Origin: CAITJF01 sp032654645
GTDB lineage: Bacteria > Pseudomonadota > Gammaproteobacteria > Burkholderiales > Gallionellaceae
DNA: 64,000 nucleotides
Reading direction: 5' to 3'
Assembly: GCA_032654645.1 (NCBI GenBank)
Contig: JAULAW010000003.1
Span: 124,001 to 188,000, forward strand
The position numbers were made by a program, and so were the translations under genes. Numbering within the stretch: the stretch's first letter is position 1; the number at the start of each line of letters is the position of its first letter. Shown here one piece after another: positions 8,762-16,595 of this stretch. The notes beneath the pieces are model-generated. The model had not been told where the DNA came from. It worked only from the letters and a program-made list of their open reading frames with translations, and ran no database searches.

Positions 8762-10048
8762 ATGGATAAAATTGGCAAATACGAAATCATCAGGGAGTTG
8801 GGTAGTGGTGCAACCAGCACCGTGTATCTGGCACTTGATCCATTCAACAATCAGCAGGTCGCGCTCAAGCTGTTCAACTTGGAAGCGCAGCACGATAGCA
8901 ACCGCGCCAAGGCTCGTCGCAAGTTGTTGCTGACCGAGGCGTCGCTGGCCGGGAAGTTATCTCATCCGCATATCGCCAAAATTTTCGATGCAGTGATGGA
9001 GGGTGCCGAAAATTACGTGGTGATGGAATATGTTGAGGGTGAAAACCTCGAACACTATGCTGAAGTGGATAACCTGCTGCCGTTAAGTACTGTGGCGGAA
9101 ATTGTTTATAAATGCTGCAAGGCGTTGGAATACGCACAACACCAAGGTGTGATCCACCGCGATATCAAGCCTGCCAATGTTCTGCTGTGTGGACAAAGTG
9201 ACATCAAAATATCCGATTTTGGTGCGGCGGTGATCGTGAGCCAACAGACTACCCAGGTGAGTGGCGTGGGCTCTCCTGCCTATATGTCGCCGGAGCAAAT
9301 TAAGGAGCAGTTGCTGACACACCAGACCGACATTTATTCACTTGGAGTGACCATGTACAAGCTGCTTACCGGGAAGTTGCCGTTTGATGCGAGCAATAAC
9401 TATAGTTTGATCTATCAGATATTGAATTTAGAGCCGCCACCTGCCAGTACCTTTCGCCCGGAAACCCCTCCAGAGCTGGACGCTATAGTTCTGCGCGCCA
9501 TGCAGAAAGACCTGTCGCGGCGTTATCAGAAGTGGGACGAATTTGCGCAAGATCTGGTGGGCTTCTTCAACAACAACGTGGTGGCTCAGGCAAAAATATT
9601 CGATACGGAGAAATTTGATACTTTGAGGTCGCTGAAATTTTTCAGAAACTTTAGTGATATTGAATTGTGGGAAGTGATGCGCGTGAGTGAGTGGCGCAAG
9701 ATGCACAAGGATGAGAGCATCATCAGCGAAGGTGAAGAAGGGCATACGTTTTTCATTCTGGCTCACGGTACGGTCAAGGTGCTCAAACAAGGACGCCTGT
9801 TGAGCATGTTGCACAAAGGAGATTGTTTCGGTGAAATGGCTCATCTTTCCGAGCACGAATCCAAGCGTTCCACGGATGTGGTGGCAAAATCCGATATAAC
9901 ACTGATCGAAATTAACCCTGAAATATTGGAGAAGGCTTCAACTGGATGCCGTTTTCAATTTGACAATGCCTTCCTGCGTATGCTGGTGAAGCGCCTGAAT
10001 GTGGCAAATACGCGCATTTCTCACCTGTTGAATAACGAAGAACCCTGA
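8762..10048 (+). CDS. Ser/Thr protein kinase with C-terminal cyclic-nucleotide-binding domain
   Basis: Residues 1-265 form a Hanks-type kinase: glycine loop LGSGATSTVYLA, catalytic-lysine segment VALKLF, HRDIKPANVL catalytic loop, DFG in ISDFGAAV and SPE in AYMSPEQ. All core catalytic residues are present. Residues about 290-400 form a cAMP/cGMP-binding (Crp-type) fold with EGEEGHTFFILAHGTVKVL and a phosphate-binding-cassette-like segment GDCFGEMAHLSEHESKRST. There is no DNA-binding helix-turn-helix and no membrane segment, so it is a soluble kinase possibly gated by a nucleotide ligand. ATG 8762 is the only good start. An upstream ATG at 8754 is out of frame. Confidence 0.9.
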   Translation: MDKIGKYEIIRELGSGATSTVYLALDPFNNQQVALKLFNLEAQHDSNRAKARRKLLLTEASLAGKLSHPHIAKIFDAVMEGAENYVVMEYVEGENLEHYAEVDNLLPLSTVAEIVYKCCKALEYAQHQGVIHRDIKPANVLLCGQSDIKISDFGAAVIVSQQTTQVSGVGSPAYMSPEQIKEQLLTHQTDIYSLGVTMYKLLTGKLPFDASNNYSLIYQILNLEPPPASTFRPETPPELDAIVLRAMQKDLSRRYQKWDEFAQDLVGFFNNNVVAQAKIFDTEKFDTLRSLKFFRNFSDIELWEVMRVSEWRKMHKDESIISEGEEGHTFFILAHGTVKVLKQGRLLSMLHKGDCFGEMAHLSEHESKRSTDVVAKSDITLIEINPEILEKASTGCRFQFDNAFLRMLVKRLNVANTRISHLLNNEEP

Positions 10049-10197
10049 AGTTATGGGGCATGTTCTGCATCTACCGCTGAACCATTATTTTTAGTTGGCA
10101 TGTACCATGCCATTATCCCGTCCAGATCAATGTGCAAAATTATTATACTGCCAGAAAAATATTGCACGGCCACGGCAAAGCCGTTATATTTACCTCC

Positions 10198-10278
10198 ATG
10201 CACTTCTCACGTCACATCTCGCAATTGCACTCCACCTTCAGCCTGTTGGCAGCGCTGAAGCTGCGCTTCGCGCGCTAA
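10198..10278 (+). CDS. Candidate leader peptide upstream of leuA
   Basis: A 26-codon ORF ends 77 bases before leuA. It reads MHFSRHISQL, then HSTFSLLAALKLRFAR, with five leucines in its second half. It is followed by a 6-bp GCGGCC/GGCCGC hairpin (about 10304-10326). Leucine-rich leader peptides control leu genes by attenuation in enterobacteria. No ribosome-binding site is obvious and no U-rich terminator follows, so the role is speculative. The rest of the 10049-10355 gap shows nothing else. Confidence 0.3.
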   Translation: MHFSRHISQLHSTFSLLAALKLRFAR

Positions 10279-10355
10279 TTCCATCCCCACAACAGTTTTG
10301 AAGCAGGCGGCCTAACCGGATGGCCGCGAGTTAAGCATATGCATTGGAGCCTGAC

Positions 10356-11891
10356 ATGACCGACAAGTTAATCATATTCGATACCACCTTGCGCGACGGC
10401 GAGCAAAGCCCTGGTGCGTCCATGACCAGGGAAGAAAAAGTCCGCATTGCACGGCAACTGGAAAAGCTCGGCGTGGATGTCATCGAGGCGGGATTTGCCG
10501 CCGCCAGCCCGGGCGATGCCGACGCAATACAAAGCGTTGCGCGTATCATCGAGCATTCCACGGTTTGCTCGCTGGCGCGCGCCAGCGAGCGCGACGTGCG
10601 CGCGGCGGGCGAGGCGATCAAGCCGGCCAAATCCGGACGCATCCACACCTTTATTGCCACTTCGCCCATCCACATGGAAAAGAAGCTGCGCATGACACCG
10701 GATCAGGTCGTCGAAAATGCGGTGAAGGCGGTGAAGCTCGCACTGGAATATACCGACGACGTGGAATTTTCCGCCGAGGATGCGGTGCGCTCGGAAATGG
10801 ATTTTCTGGTGCGAGTGTTCGATGCGGTGATCCGGGCCGGTGCCAGGACGCTTAACGTACCGGACACCGTCGGTTACAGCATCCCGGCATTGTGGGGCGA
10901 GCGCATCCGGCAGTTGATCGCCCGCGTGCAGAATTCGGATAAGGTAGTGTGGTCCACGCATTGCCACAACGACCTCGGCATGGCGGTGGCCAATTCACTC
11001 GCCGCCGTGATGAATGGTGCGCGCCAGGTGGAATGCACCATCAACGGTCTCGGTGAGCGTGCCGGGAATGCCAGCCTGGAAGAAATCGTGATGGCGGTAA
11101 AGACGCGCCGCGACGTGTTCGGATGCGACTCGCGCATCGACACTACACAGATCGTGCCGACCTCCAAGCTGGTGTCGAGCATCACCGGCTACCCGGTGCA
11201 GCCGAACAAGGCCATCGTCGGTGCGAATGCATTTGCGCACGAATCCGGCATCCATCAGGATGGCGTGCTCAAACACCGCGAGACTTATGAGATCATGCGT
11301 GCCGAGGATGTGGGCTGGAGCACGAATAAAATAACGCTGGGCAAACTTTCCGGCCGCAATGCCTTCCGTACGCGCTTGCAGGAGCTCGGTATCGTGCTGG
11401 GAAGTGAGGAGGCATTGAATGCGGCGTTTTCGCGATTCAAGGATCTGGCAGACCGCAAGCATGAAATTTTCGACGAGGATTTGCAGGCGCTAGCCAACGA
11501 AGAAACCGTGGCGCATGTCAGCGAGCGTTATCGCCTGGTGTCCATGCGCGCCCATTCTGAAACCGGCATCTTGCCCGAAGCACGGGTGGTGTTGAGTGTG
11601 GGCGGACAGGAACGAAACGCCGAGATGCAGGGCGGCGGCCCGGTGGATGCGACATTCAAGGCTATCGATCAAATCGTGCAGAGCGGCACTGAGTTGCTGC
11701 TGTATTCGGTGAACAACATTACCAGCGGCACCGATGCGCAGGGTGAGGTGACCGTACGTCTGTCCAAGGGCGGGCGCATTGTAAACGGCCAGGGTGCGGA
11801 CACCGACATCGTGGTGGCTTCAGCCAAGGCTTACCTGAATGCCTTGAACAAGCTGGATACAGAAGGGGAGCGCGCGCACCCGCAGGTGTGA
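10356..11891 (+). CDS. leuA: 2-isopropylmalate synthase
   Basis: Catalyses the first committed step of leucine synthesis: acetyl-CoA plus 2-oxoisovalerate gives 2-isopropylmalate. The N-terminal TIM-barrel signature FDTTLRDGEQSPGASM is present, along with the metal-binding HCHNDLGMAVAN and the NGLGERAGNASLEE motif. The C-terminal LeuA allosteric domain (about residues 385-500) would mediate leucine feedback inhibition. Length (511 aa) matches the long-form family. ATG 10356 is preferred over the upstream in-frame TTG because TTGGAG lies 6-7 bases before it. It stands alone, without leuBCD nearby. Confidence 0.96.
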   Translation: MTDKLIIFDTTLRDGEQSPGASMTREEKVRIARQLEKLGVDVIEAGFAAASPGDADAIQSVARIIEHSTVCSLARASERDVRAAGEAIKPAKSGRIHTFIATSPIHMEKKLRMTPDQVVENAVKAVKLALEYTDDVEFSAEDAVRSEMDFLVRVFDAVIRAGARTLNVPDTVGYSIPALWGERIRQLIARVQNSDKVVWSTHCHNDLGMAVANSLAAVMNGARQVECTINGLGERAGNASLEEIVMAVKTRRDVFGCDSRIDTTQIVPTSKLVSSITGYPVQPNKAIVGANAFAHESGIHQDGVLKHRETYEIMRAEDVGWSTNKITLGKLSGRNAFRTRLQELGIVLGSEEALNAAFSRFKDLADRKHEIFDEDLQALANEETVAHVSERYRLVSMRAHSETGILPEARVVLSVGGQERNAEMQGGGPVDATFKAIDQIVQSGTELLLYSVNNITSGTDAQGEVTVRLSKGGRIVNGQGADTDIVVASAKAYLNALNKLDTEGERAHPQV

Positions 11892-11901
11892 ATTGGCAGG
11901 G

Positions 11902-11922
11902 TGGGCAGATGATTTCTGCCCA
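11902..11922 (+). terminator. Hairpin after leuA
   Basis: Perfect 7-bp stem TGGGCAG/CTGCCCA with a 7-base loop, 10 bases after the leuA stop. No run of T follows, so intrinsic termination is only possible, not clear. Confidence 0.4.
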
Positions 11923-12048
11923 TCATTGATTTGAGTACATTTTGAACGTGGGATGTATTGCCGCTCCAGAAAATTATTTTGAACGACTGCTTTGGATTGA
12001 ATTTTTTTACCAGCTTAGAAGCTAAATTATTTGGCAGGATATGTTCAT

Positions 12049-12462
12049 ATGATGAAAACCCCAATTAAAACTATCAATATGAGACTGCTTTCATTTGTGG
12101 AGAATATTGGCCTGCTGGTGATCGCCATCGCCACCGTTATCGCCATGTTTGGCGAAATAATATCCATGGTGGGAGCGTTACGCGTTACGTTGGCTGACCT
12201 GTTGATGCTGTTCCTCTACATGGAAGTATTGGCCATGGTGGGCCTGCATTACAGTTCTGGCAAAATGCCTGTGCGATTTCCGCTTTATATAGGAATGGTG
12301 GCGATGGCACGGTACCTGATCCTGGATATGAAGGAGATGGATGACTTGCGCATGCTGGCGGTGTCCGGCTCCATCCTGATTCTGACATTGGCCGTGTTTC
12401 TGATCCGCTTGGGGCATGTCCGCTATCCCTATACGGGCGATGATCAAAACAAAAAGTTTTGA
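12049..12462 (+). CDS. psiE: PsiE-family membrane protein
   Basis: A 137-residue protein with four predicted membrane helices. Its conserved core (ADLLMLFLYMEVLAMVGLHY, then PVRFPLYIGMVAMARYLILD) is characteristic of phosphate-starvation-inducible PsiE. The biochemical role of PsiE is unknown. ATG 12049 is chosen over upstream TTG 12031 because the family starts close to this point. No Pho box was identified. Confidence 0.85.
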   Translation: MMKTPIKTINMRLLSFVENIGLLVIAIATVIAMFGEIISMVGALRVTLADLLMLFLYMEVLAMVGLHYSSGKMPVRFPLYIGMVAMARYLILDMKEMDDLRMLAVSGSILILTLAVFLIRLGHVRYPYTGDDQNKKF

Positions 12463-12534
12463 TATAGCGTGGGCGGCGCTGCGGGGGATAAGAGGCGAAG
12501 CTGTAATCCGCCAAACGCGCAGGAAACAAGTGCG

Positions 12535-13230
12535 CTATCTGGCATCCTGCTCCATTTTTACCAGCACCTTCCGGGCCTGTTGCGCATCCCATACCTCTTC
12601 TGCAAAATCGAAGCGCAGCACCTGGGTATCGGCACGCACATCAAAACCGTCGCAGTCCAAGCCCAGCATTTCCACATCCATGGCTTCAATTTGCTTAAAG
12701 TGCCGGCAGTAGTCTCGCATCGTGTCGCGATGATCCGTATTCATGTGCGCGATCACCTCATTTTCCTGTTCGATCAGGGGGCAGGGCAGCACGGAGTAGT
12801 CTTCTGCCGCAACCCAATGAATGTTGCCGAAACCGCCGATGTAGCGTATGGCCAGGGGCACGATACGATAGAAGGAAAAATCGTGCATGGCAAAATAGGT
12901 CTCTGCTTCCGGAAAATAGCGCAGGTAGCGCTTCCCGGAGTGTTCTCTGTCTGTGGCAAGATGCGCCGCGCCCACCACGGTCACGCGGCCTTGAGTCTGG
13001 ATGTGCGGGCTGTCCTGGCTGTGCGTGATGAGGCTGACGCGCGGATCATGCCGGATATTTTTGGTGTGCTCGGCCAATGCGCTGATGAGAATAAGAAGGC
13101 TGCCGTCGTGATCCGCCAGATAGGGTGTGATAGAGCCGAATGGATAACCGTCAAATTTTTTCGACAGGGTGCACAGCGCACCATAACGGTGGGCGTGCAA
13201 TATTTGCCGGGCTTCGCGTGCATTGCTCAT
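12535..13230 (-). CDS. HugZ-like pyridoxamine-phosphate-oxidase-fold protein
   Basis: The N-terminal split-barrel FMN-binding-type domain (ARQILHAHRYGALCTLSKKFDGYPFGS) is followed by a DUF2470-type C-terminal region beginning near residue 155 (ENEVIAHMNTDHRDTMRDYC). This architecture occurs in HugZ haem oxygenases and in uncharacterised relatives, so haem binding or degradation is plausible but not shown. Length is 231 aa. It is transcribed divergently from yihY, which starts about 160 bases away. Confidence 0.82.
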   Translation of the reverse strand: MSNAREARQILHAHRYGALCTLSKKFDGYPFGSITPYLADHDGSLLILISALAEHTKNIRHDPRVSLITHSQDSPHIQTQGRVTVVGAAHLATDREHSGKRYLRYFPEAETYFAMHDFSFYRIVPLAIRYIGGFGNIHWVAAEDYSVLPCPLIEQENEVIAHMNTDHRDTMRDYCRHFKQIEAMDVEMLGLDCDGFDVRADTQVLRFDFAEEVWDAQQARKVLVKMEQDAR

Positions 13231-13389
13231 GGAGTTTGAATGCTCAAGGGCACCTCAATAGAAATTCTCATCCTGCGGCATTGCCCGCGCCGCAAGGGAT
13301 GCTTCGCCATGTTGGTCGCCGGTTAGCACCGGGATTTCCATGTCGGGTATCATGTGCGCATTGTATTTCATCGTGAATAATAATTGGCC

Positions 13390-14607
13390 ATGAAAATGAA
13401 ATGGATGGATTTGCGGCACATGTTGTTTTTCATCGCGGTGCGCTTCAAACAGGATCGCTGTACGCAGATGGCGGCCAGCCTGACTTTTACCATCTTGCTG
13501 TCGCTGGTGCCGCTGATAACGATTGCACTCACCCTGTTTTCGGCGTTTCCGGTGTTCGCGGATTTTTCCGGGCAGATCAAGAGTTTCCTGCTGTCCAACA
13601 TGATGCCTGAAACCGGCAAAGTGATTTCGCGCTATGTGGAGCAGTTTGCCGAAAGCGCCGCCAAGTTGACTGCAGTGGGCATTGCGTTTCTGGCGCTGGC
13701 CGCAATGCTGACGATGCACACCATAGAAAATGCTTTCAACACGATCTGGCGCGTGACGCGACCGCGCACCCTGGCGCAGCGTGTGTTGATTTACTGGGCG
13801 GTGTTGACGTTGGCTCCCCTGCTGATTGGCGGCAGCCTTTCGCTGACCTCATGGTTGCTCGGGATGTCGGTGGGTTATGCCCGGCAGATTCCCGCATTCG
13901 GCGTGGTGATACTGAAAGTGGCCCCGGTGCTGCTTACAACGCTGGCCTTCAGCCTGCTGTTCCGCGTGGTGCCCAACCGTTATGTGCCGATGCGCCACGC
14001 TTTCATCGGCGGCACCGTGGCGGCGGCGGCATTCGAATCCATGAACAGCGCCTTCGCTTTTTACATCGAGCAATTTCCAACATATAAACTGGTATATGGC
14101 GCGTTTGCCAGCATCCCGATTTTCCTGCTATGGATTTACCTGTCCTGGCTGACTATCTTGATTGGCGCGCTGATTGCCGAGTCACTGTCACATTGGCGCG
14201 GCGATCCCGCCCAGAAACTTACGCCCACGGCGCAACTGTATTATGCGCTGCACATACTCAAGACGATGAGCGAGGGTATGCGCAACGGCGAAGTGCAGAC
14301 TTTGCCTGCGTTTTCCAGGCAACTGCATATCGGGTTTGATTCGCTGGAACAGACCCTAGAAAAACTGGCGCAAGCCAATGTAGTGAGCAAACTGGCAGAC
14401 GAAGGGTGGACGATGATACGCGAAGCGAGGCATGTGAAATTGGCCGAGCTGTACCGCCTGTTTGTGTTCGATCCGGCCATGTTGACTGTGCAGGAAAATG
14501 ATGCGGAAATCCAGGAGTGGCTCGGGCAAATGGGGCAACTTGTCGCGTTTGAGGCGGATATTTCGCTGCATGAATTGTTCTCCGGGGAGAGCGCCGTCGC
14601 CACGTAG
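13390..14607 (+). CDS. yihY: YihY/BrkB family inner-membrane protein
   Basis: The first 260 residues contain six hydrophobic helices with conserved blocks (MAASLTFTILLSLVPLI, then NAFNTIWRV and FLLWIYLSWLTILIGALI) typical of YihY/BrkB proteins, once misnamed RNase BN. A cytoplasmic C-terminal extension of about 130 residues has a winged-helix-like look, as in betaproteobacterial members. Function is unknown. ATG 13390 and ATG 13396 are both possible; an upstream TTG is less likely. Confidence 0.88.
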   Translation: MKMKWMDLRHMLFFIAVRFKQDRCTQMAASLTFTILLSLVPLITIALTLFSAFPVFADFSGQIKSFLLSNMMPETGKVISRYVEQFAESAAKLTAVGIAFLALAAMLTMHTIENAFNTIWRVTRPRTLAQRVLIYWAVLTLAPLLIGGSLSLTSWLLGMSVGYARQIPAFGVVILKVAPVLLTTLAFSLLFRVVPNRYVPMRHAFIGGTVAAAAFESMNSAFAFYIEQFPTYKLVYGAFASIPIFLLWIYLSWLTILIGALIAESLSHWRGDPAQKLTPTAQLYYALHILKTMSEGMRNGEVQTLPAFSRQLHIGFDSLEQTLEKLAQANVVSKLADEGWTMIREARHVKLAELYRLFVFDPAMLTVQENDAEIQEWLGQMGQLVAFEADISLHELFSGESAVAT

Positions 14608-14678
14608 CTTAGCTTGCCCCATGCCCGCTTTTGCGTTTTAATGCGCGCCGGTAATAATTTTGTTTGAGAGAGGGATAC

Positions 14679-15260
14679 ATGAAATTCTTGGAAAGCCTTT
14701 TTGAAGGCTCGCTGTGGAACAGCCGTTTCGTCATTCTGGCGGCGGTGGTGGGCAGCTTGTTTGCTGGTTTCGCAATTTTCTACATGGCCACAGTGGATGT
14801 GGTGTATCTGGTGATGCATACGATGCATTACGCTGATGCGAGCATGACGGAAGAAGCGCGTAAGATCTTGCATGACAGCACGGTGTCGCACATCGTCGAG
14901 GTGGTGGACGGTTATTTGCTGGCAACCGTGATGCTGATTTTTTCGCTGGGACTGTATGAGCTGTTTATCAGCGACATTGACCAGGCGCACGGCAGCAAGG
15001 CGTCGAGCAAGATACTGGTGATCAACAGCCTGGATGACTTGAAGTCTCGCCTGGCCAAGGTGATCATCATGATCATGATCGTCACCCTGTTCGAAGAAGC
15101 GCTGAACATGAAAATGTCCGCGCCGATTGACCTGCTCTATCTGGGCGGCAGCATCGCATTGATTGCCCTTGCGCTCTATTTGACTCATTCAGCCGAACAT
15201 GCCGCGAAGCCGAAAGAAGATGAGCCGGAAGAAGGCGCGGAGACCAGGGATGAACACTAA
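14679..15260 (+). CDS. YqhA family (UPF0114) membrane protein
   Basis: The 193-residue product has four membrane helices and the conserved segment ATVMLIFSLGLYELFISDID that marks the UPF0114/YqhA family of unknown function. The tail is acidic (EDEPEEGAE). GAGAGAGGG lies 5-6 bases before ATG 14679 and fixes the start downstream of the in-frame TTG at 14664. Confidence 0.87.
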   Translation: MKFLESLFEGSLWNSRFVILAAVVGSLFAGFAIFYMATVDVVYLVMHTMHYADASMTEEARKILHDSTVSHIVEVVDGYLLATVMLIFSLGLYELFISDIDQAHGSKASSKILVINSLDDLKSRLAKVIIMIMIVTLFEEALNMKMSAPIDLLYLGGSIALIALALYLTHSAEHAAKPKEDEPEEGAETRDEH

Positions 15261-15295
15261 TGAAACGGGGTAAGCAGGGATGGCGCTTTTAACGT

Positions 15296-15403
15296 GAACG
15301 TCGCGAAGCGACACCACATCACTCTCCCCCGCTGGGGGAGAGGTAGGAGAGAGGGAACGGACACGGCGGCATTCATTTTCTGCGATGGCGCTGCCATGTC
15401 CGT
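15296..15403. repeat. Two-hairpin dispersed repeat, copy 1
   Basis: The order of parts is: a short CGCGAAGCG-type palindrome, a CTCTCCCCC/GGGGGAGAG hairpin, then an outer inverted pair AACGGACA (15355) and TGTCCGTT (15397) enclosing about 35 bases. The same order occurs at 55328-55438 and 60514-60625. The right arm contains the ATG used here as the start of the next gene. Confidence 0.75.
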
Positions 15404-15872
15404 TTGCCCGGCCCGCAAGTCACAGCGCTTTCTGCTGACCGCAGTATTGTTGCTGACAGCGTTCGGTGCGGCGGCGCATGAGTTTGCGTTCAAGGATACG
15501 CATGGGCAGGAACAGCGCCTGTCCAACTACCGTGGCAAGTGGGTGCTGGTGAATTTTTGGGCGATCTGGTGTCCGCCTTGCCTGGATGAAATCCCTGACC
15601 TGGTCTCGCTGCACAACGCGCACAAGGATACCGACCTGGTGGTAATCGGTATTGCATTGGATTATGCCTCGCCCAAGGGGGTAATGGAGTTTGCCGAGAA
15701 GCATGCCATATCGTATCCGATAGTACTGGGCAACCATAAAATGGCAGCACAGGTTGGAGAAGTGGAGGCGTTGCCGACTACTTATCTATTTGATCCAACC
15801 GGCAAGCCTGTAGGACGTCAGGAAGGTGCAATCACACGCGACAGCGTGGAAGAGTATATCCACAAGAAATAA
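15396..15872 (+). CDS. TlpA-like periplasmic thioredoxin-fold protein
   Basis: An N-terminal signal peptide (MSVCPARKSQRFLLTAVLLL...AAAHEF) is followed by a redoxin/TlpA domain. The active-site motif is WCPPC in NFWAIWCPPCLDEIPDL and the cis-proline loop is EALPTTYLFD. It probably reduces periplasmic disulfides or apocytochromes. ATG 15396 is chosen because it gives a proper signal peptide. The upstream open frame is repeat DNA, and the start codon itself lies in the repeat's right arm. Confidence 0.88.
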   Translation: MSVCPARKSQRFLLTAVLLLTAFGAAAHEFAFKDTHGQEQRLSNYRGKWVLVNFWAIWCPPCLDEIPDLVSLHNAHKDTDLVVIGIALDYASPKGVMEFAEKHAISYPIVLGNHKMAAQVGEVEALPTTYLFDPTGKPVGRQEGAITRDSVEEYIHKK

Positions 15873-15884
15873 CTTGCAGGCCGC

Positions 15885-16595
15885 TTACCGGGCCAATGTC
15901 GTGCGATAAATATCGGGACCGGCGGCGCGGCGTGCCGAAAATTTCTCATCGAATTTGGCCGGTTGTGAGCTGCGTATTTTCGGCGTGGAATCCCAGTACT
16001 TGTGCCAGGCAGTGCGCACCATATTGGGATATTCCGGTCTGCCGAGGCTGCCGTTGTAGCGCCCGAGGGCGCGGTAGAGGTTGCCCTTTTCCATAACCAG
16101 GTAGTGGCGCAGGATGGTGCAGCCGTAGCGCAGGTTGGTGTGCAGGTCAAACAGGTTGTGGTTTGATGCCCCGATTTCTTTTACCCAGAATGGCATCACC
16201 TGCATGTAGCCGCGTGCGCTTGCGCTGGAGATGGCATACTTTCTGAATCCGCTTTCCACTTCTATCAACCCCAGCACCATTTGCGGATCCAACCCGGCGC
16301 GTTTGGCTTCGTAATGCATGGTTCTGAGAAAATTCAGGCGGGAAATTTCGTCCGGGATGCGGCTCTCCAGGCGGCGCGACATCTCGTTTAACCATGTATC
16401 CGCCTCCTGTTGCGAAGCGAATGCCAGTTTGGGTTCAGCCTGGTCCGCAACAGCCTGCTGCAATACCCCGCGCACGCTGGCGGAGAGCGGCTGGTAGATT
16501 TGTGAACCGCCATGCGCCGTGCAGGCAAACAACAGCCCCGCCGCCAGCAATGGCAACGCGAAATGGTGCGGGTAACTTATTCTGTTCAGTCGCAT
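15885..16595 (-). CDS. Lytic transglycosylase (SLT domain)
   Basis: The N-terminal export signal ends near the Cys in LLFACTAHG and may be a lipobox. The catalytic SLT domain starts near residue 95. The catalytic Glu lies in LGLIEVESGFRKYAISSASA, followed by GYMQVMPFW and an AYNxG-like ALGRYNGSLG. It cleaves murein glycan strands in the periplasm. The ATG overlaps the end of proS by 10 bases, so the two are co-transcribed. Confidence 0.92.
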   Translation of the reverse strand: MRLNRISYPHHFALPLLAAGLLFACTAHGGSQIYQPLSASVRGVLQQAVADQAEPKLAFASQQEADTWLNEMSRRLESRIPDEISRLNFLRTMHYEAKRAGLDPQMVLGLIEVESGFRKYAISSASARGYMQVMPFWVKEIGASNHNLFDLHTNLRYGCTILRHYLVMEKGNLYRALGRYNGSLGRPEYPNMVRTAWHKYWDSTPKIRSSQPAKFDEKFSARRAAGPDIYRTTLAR

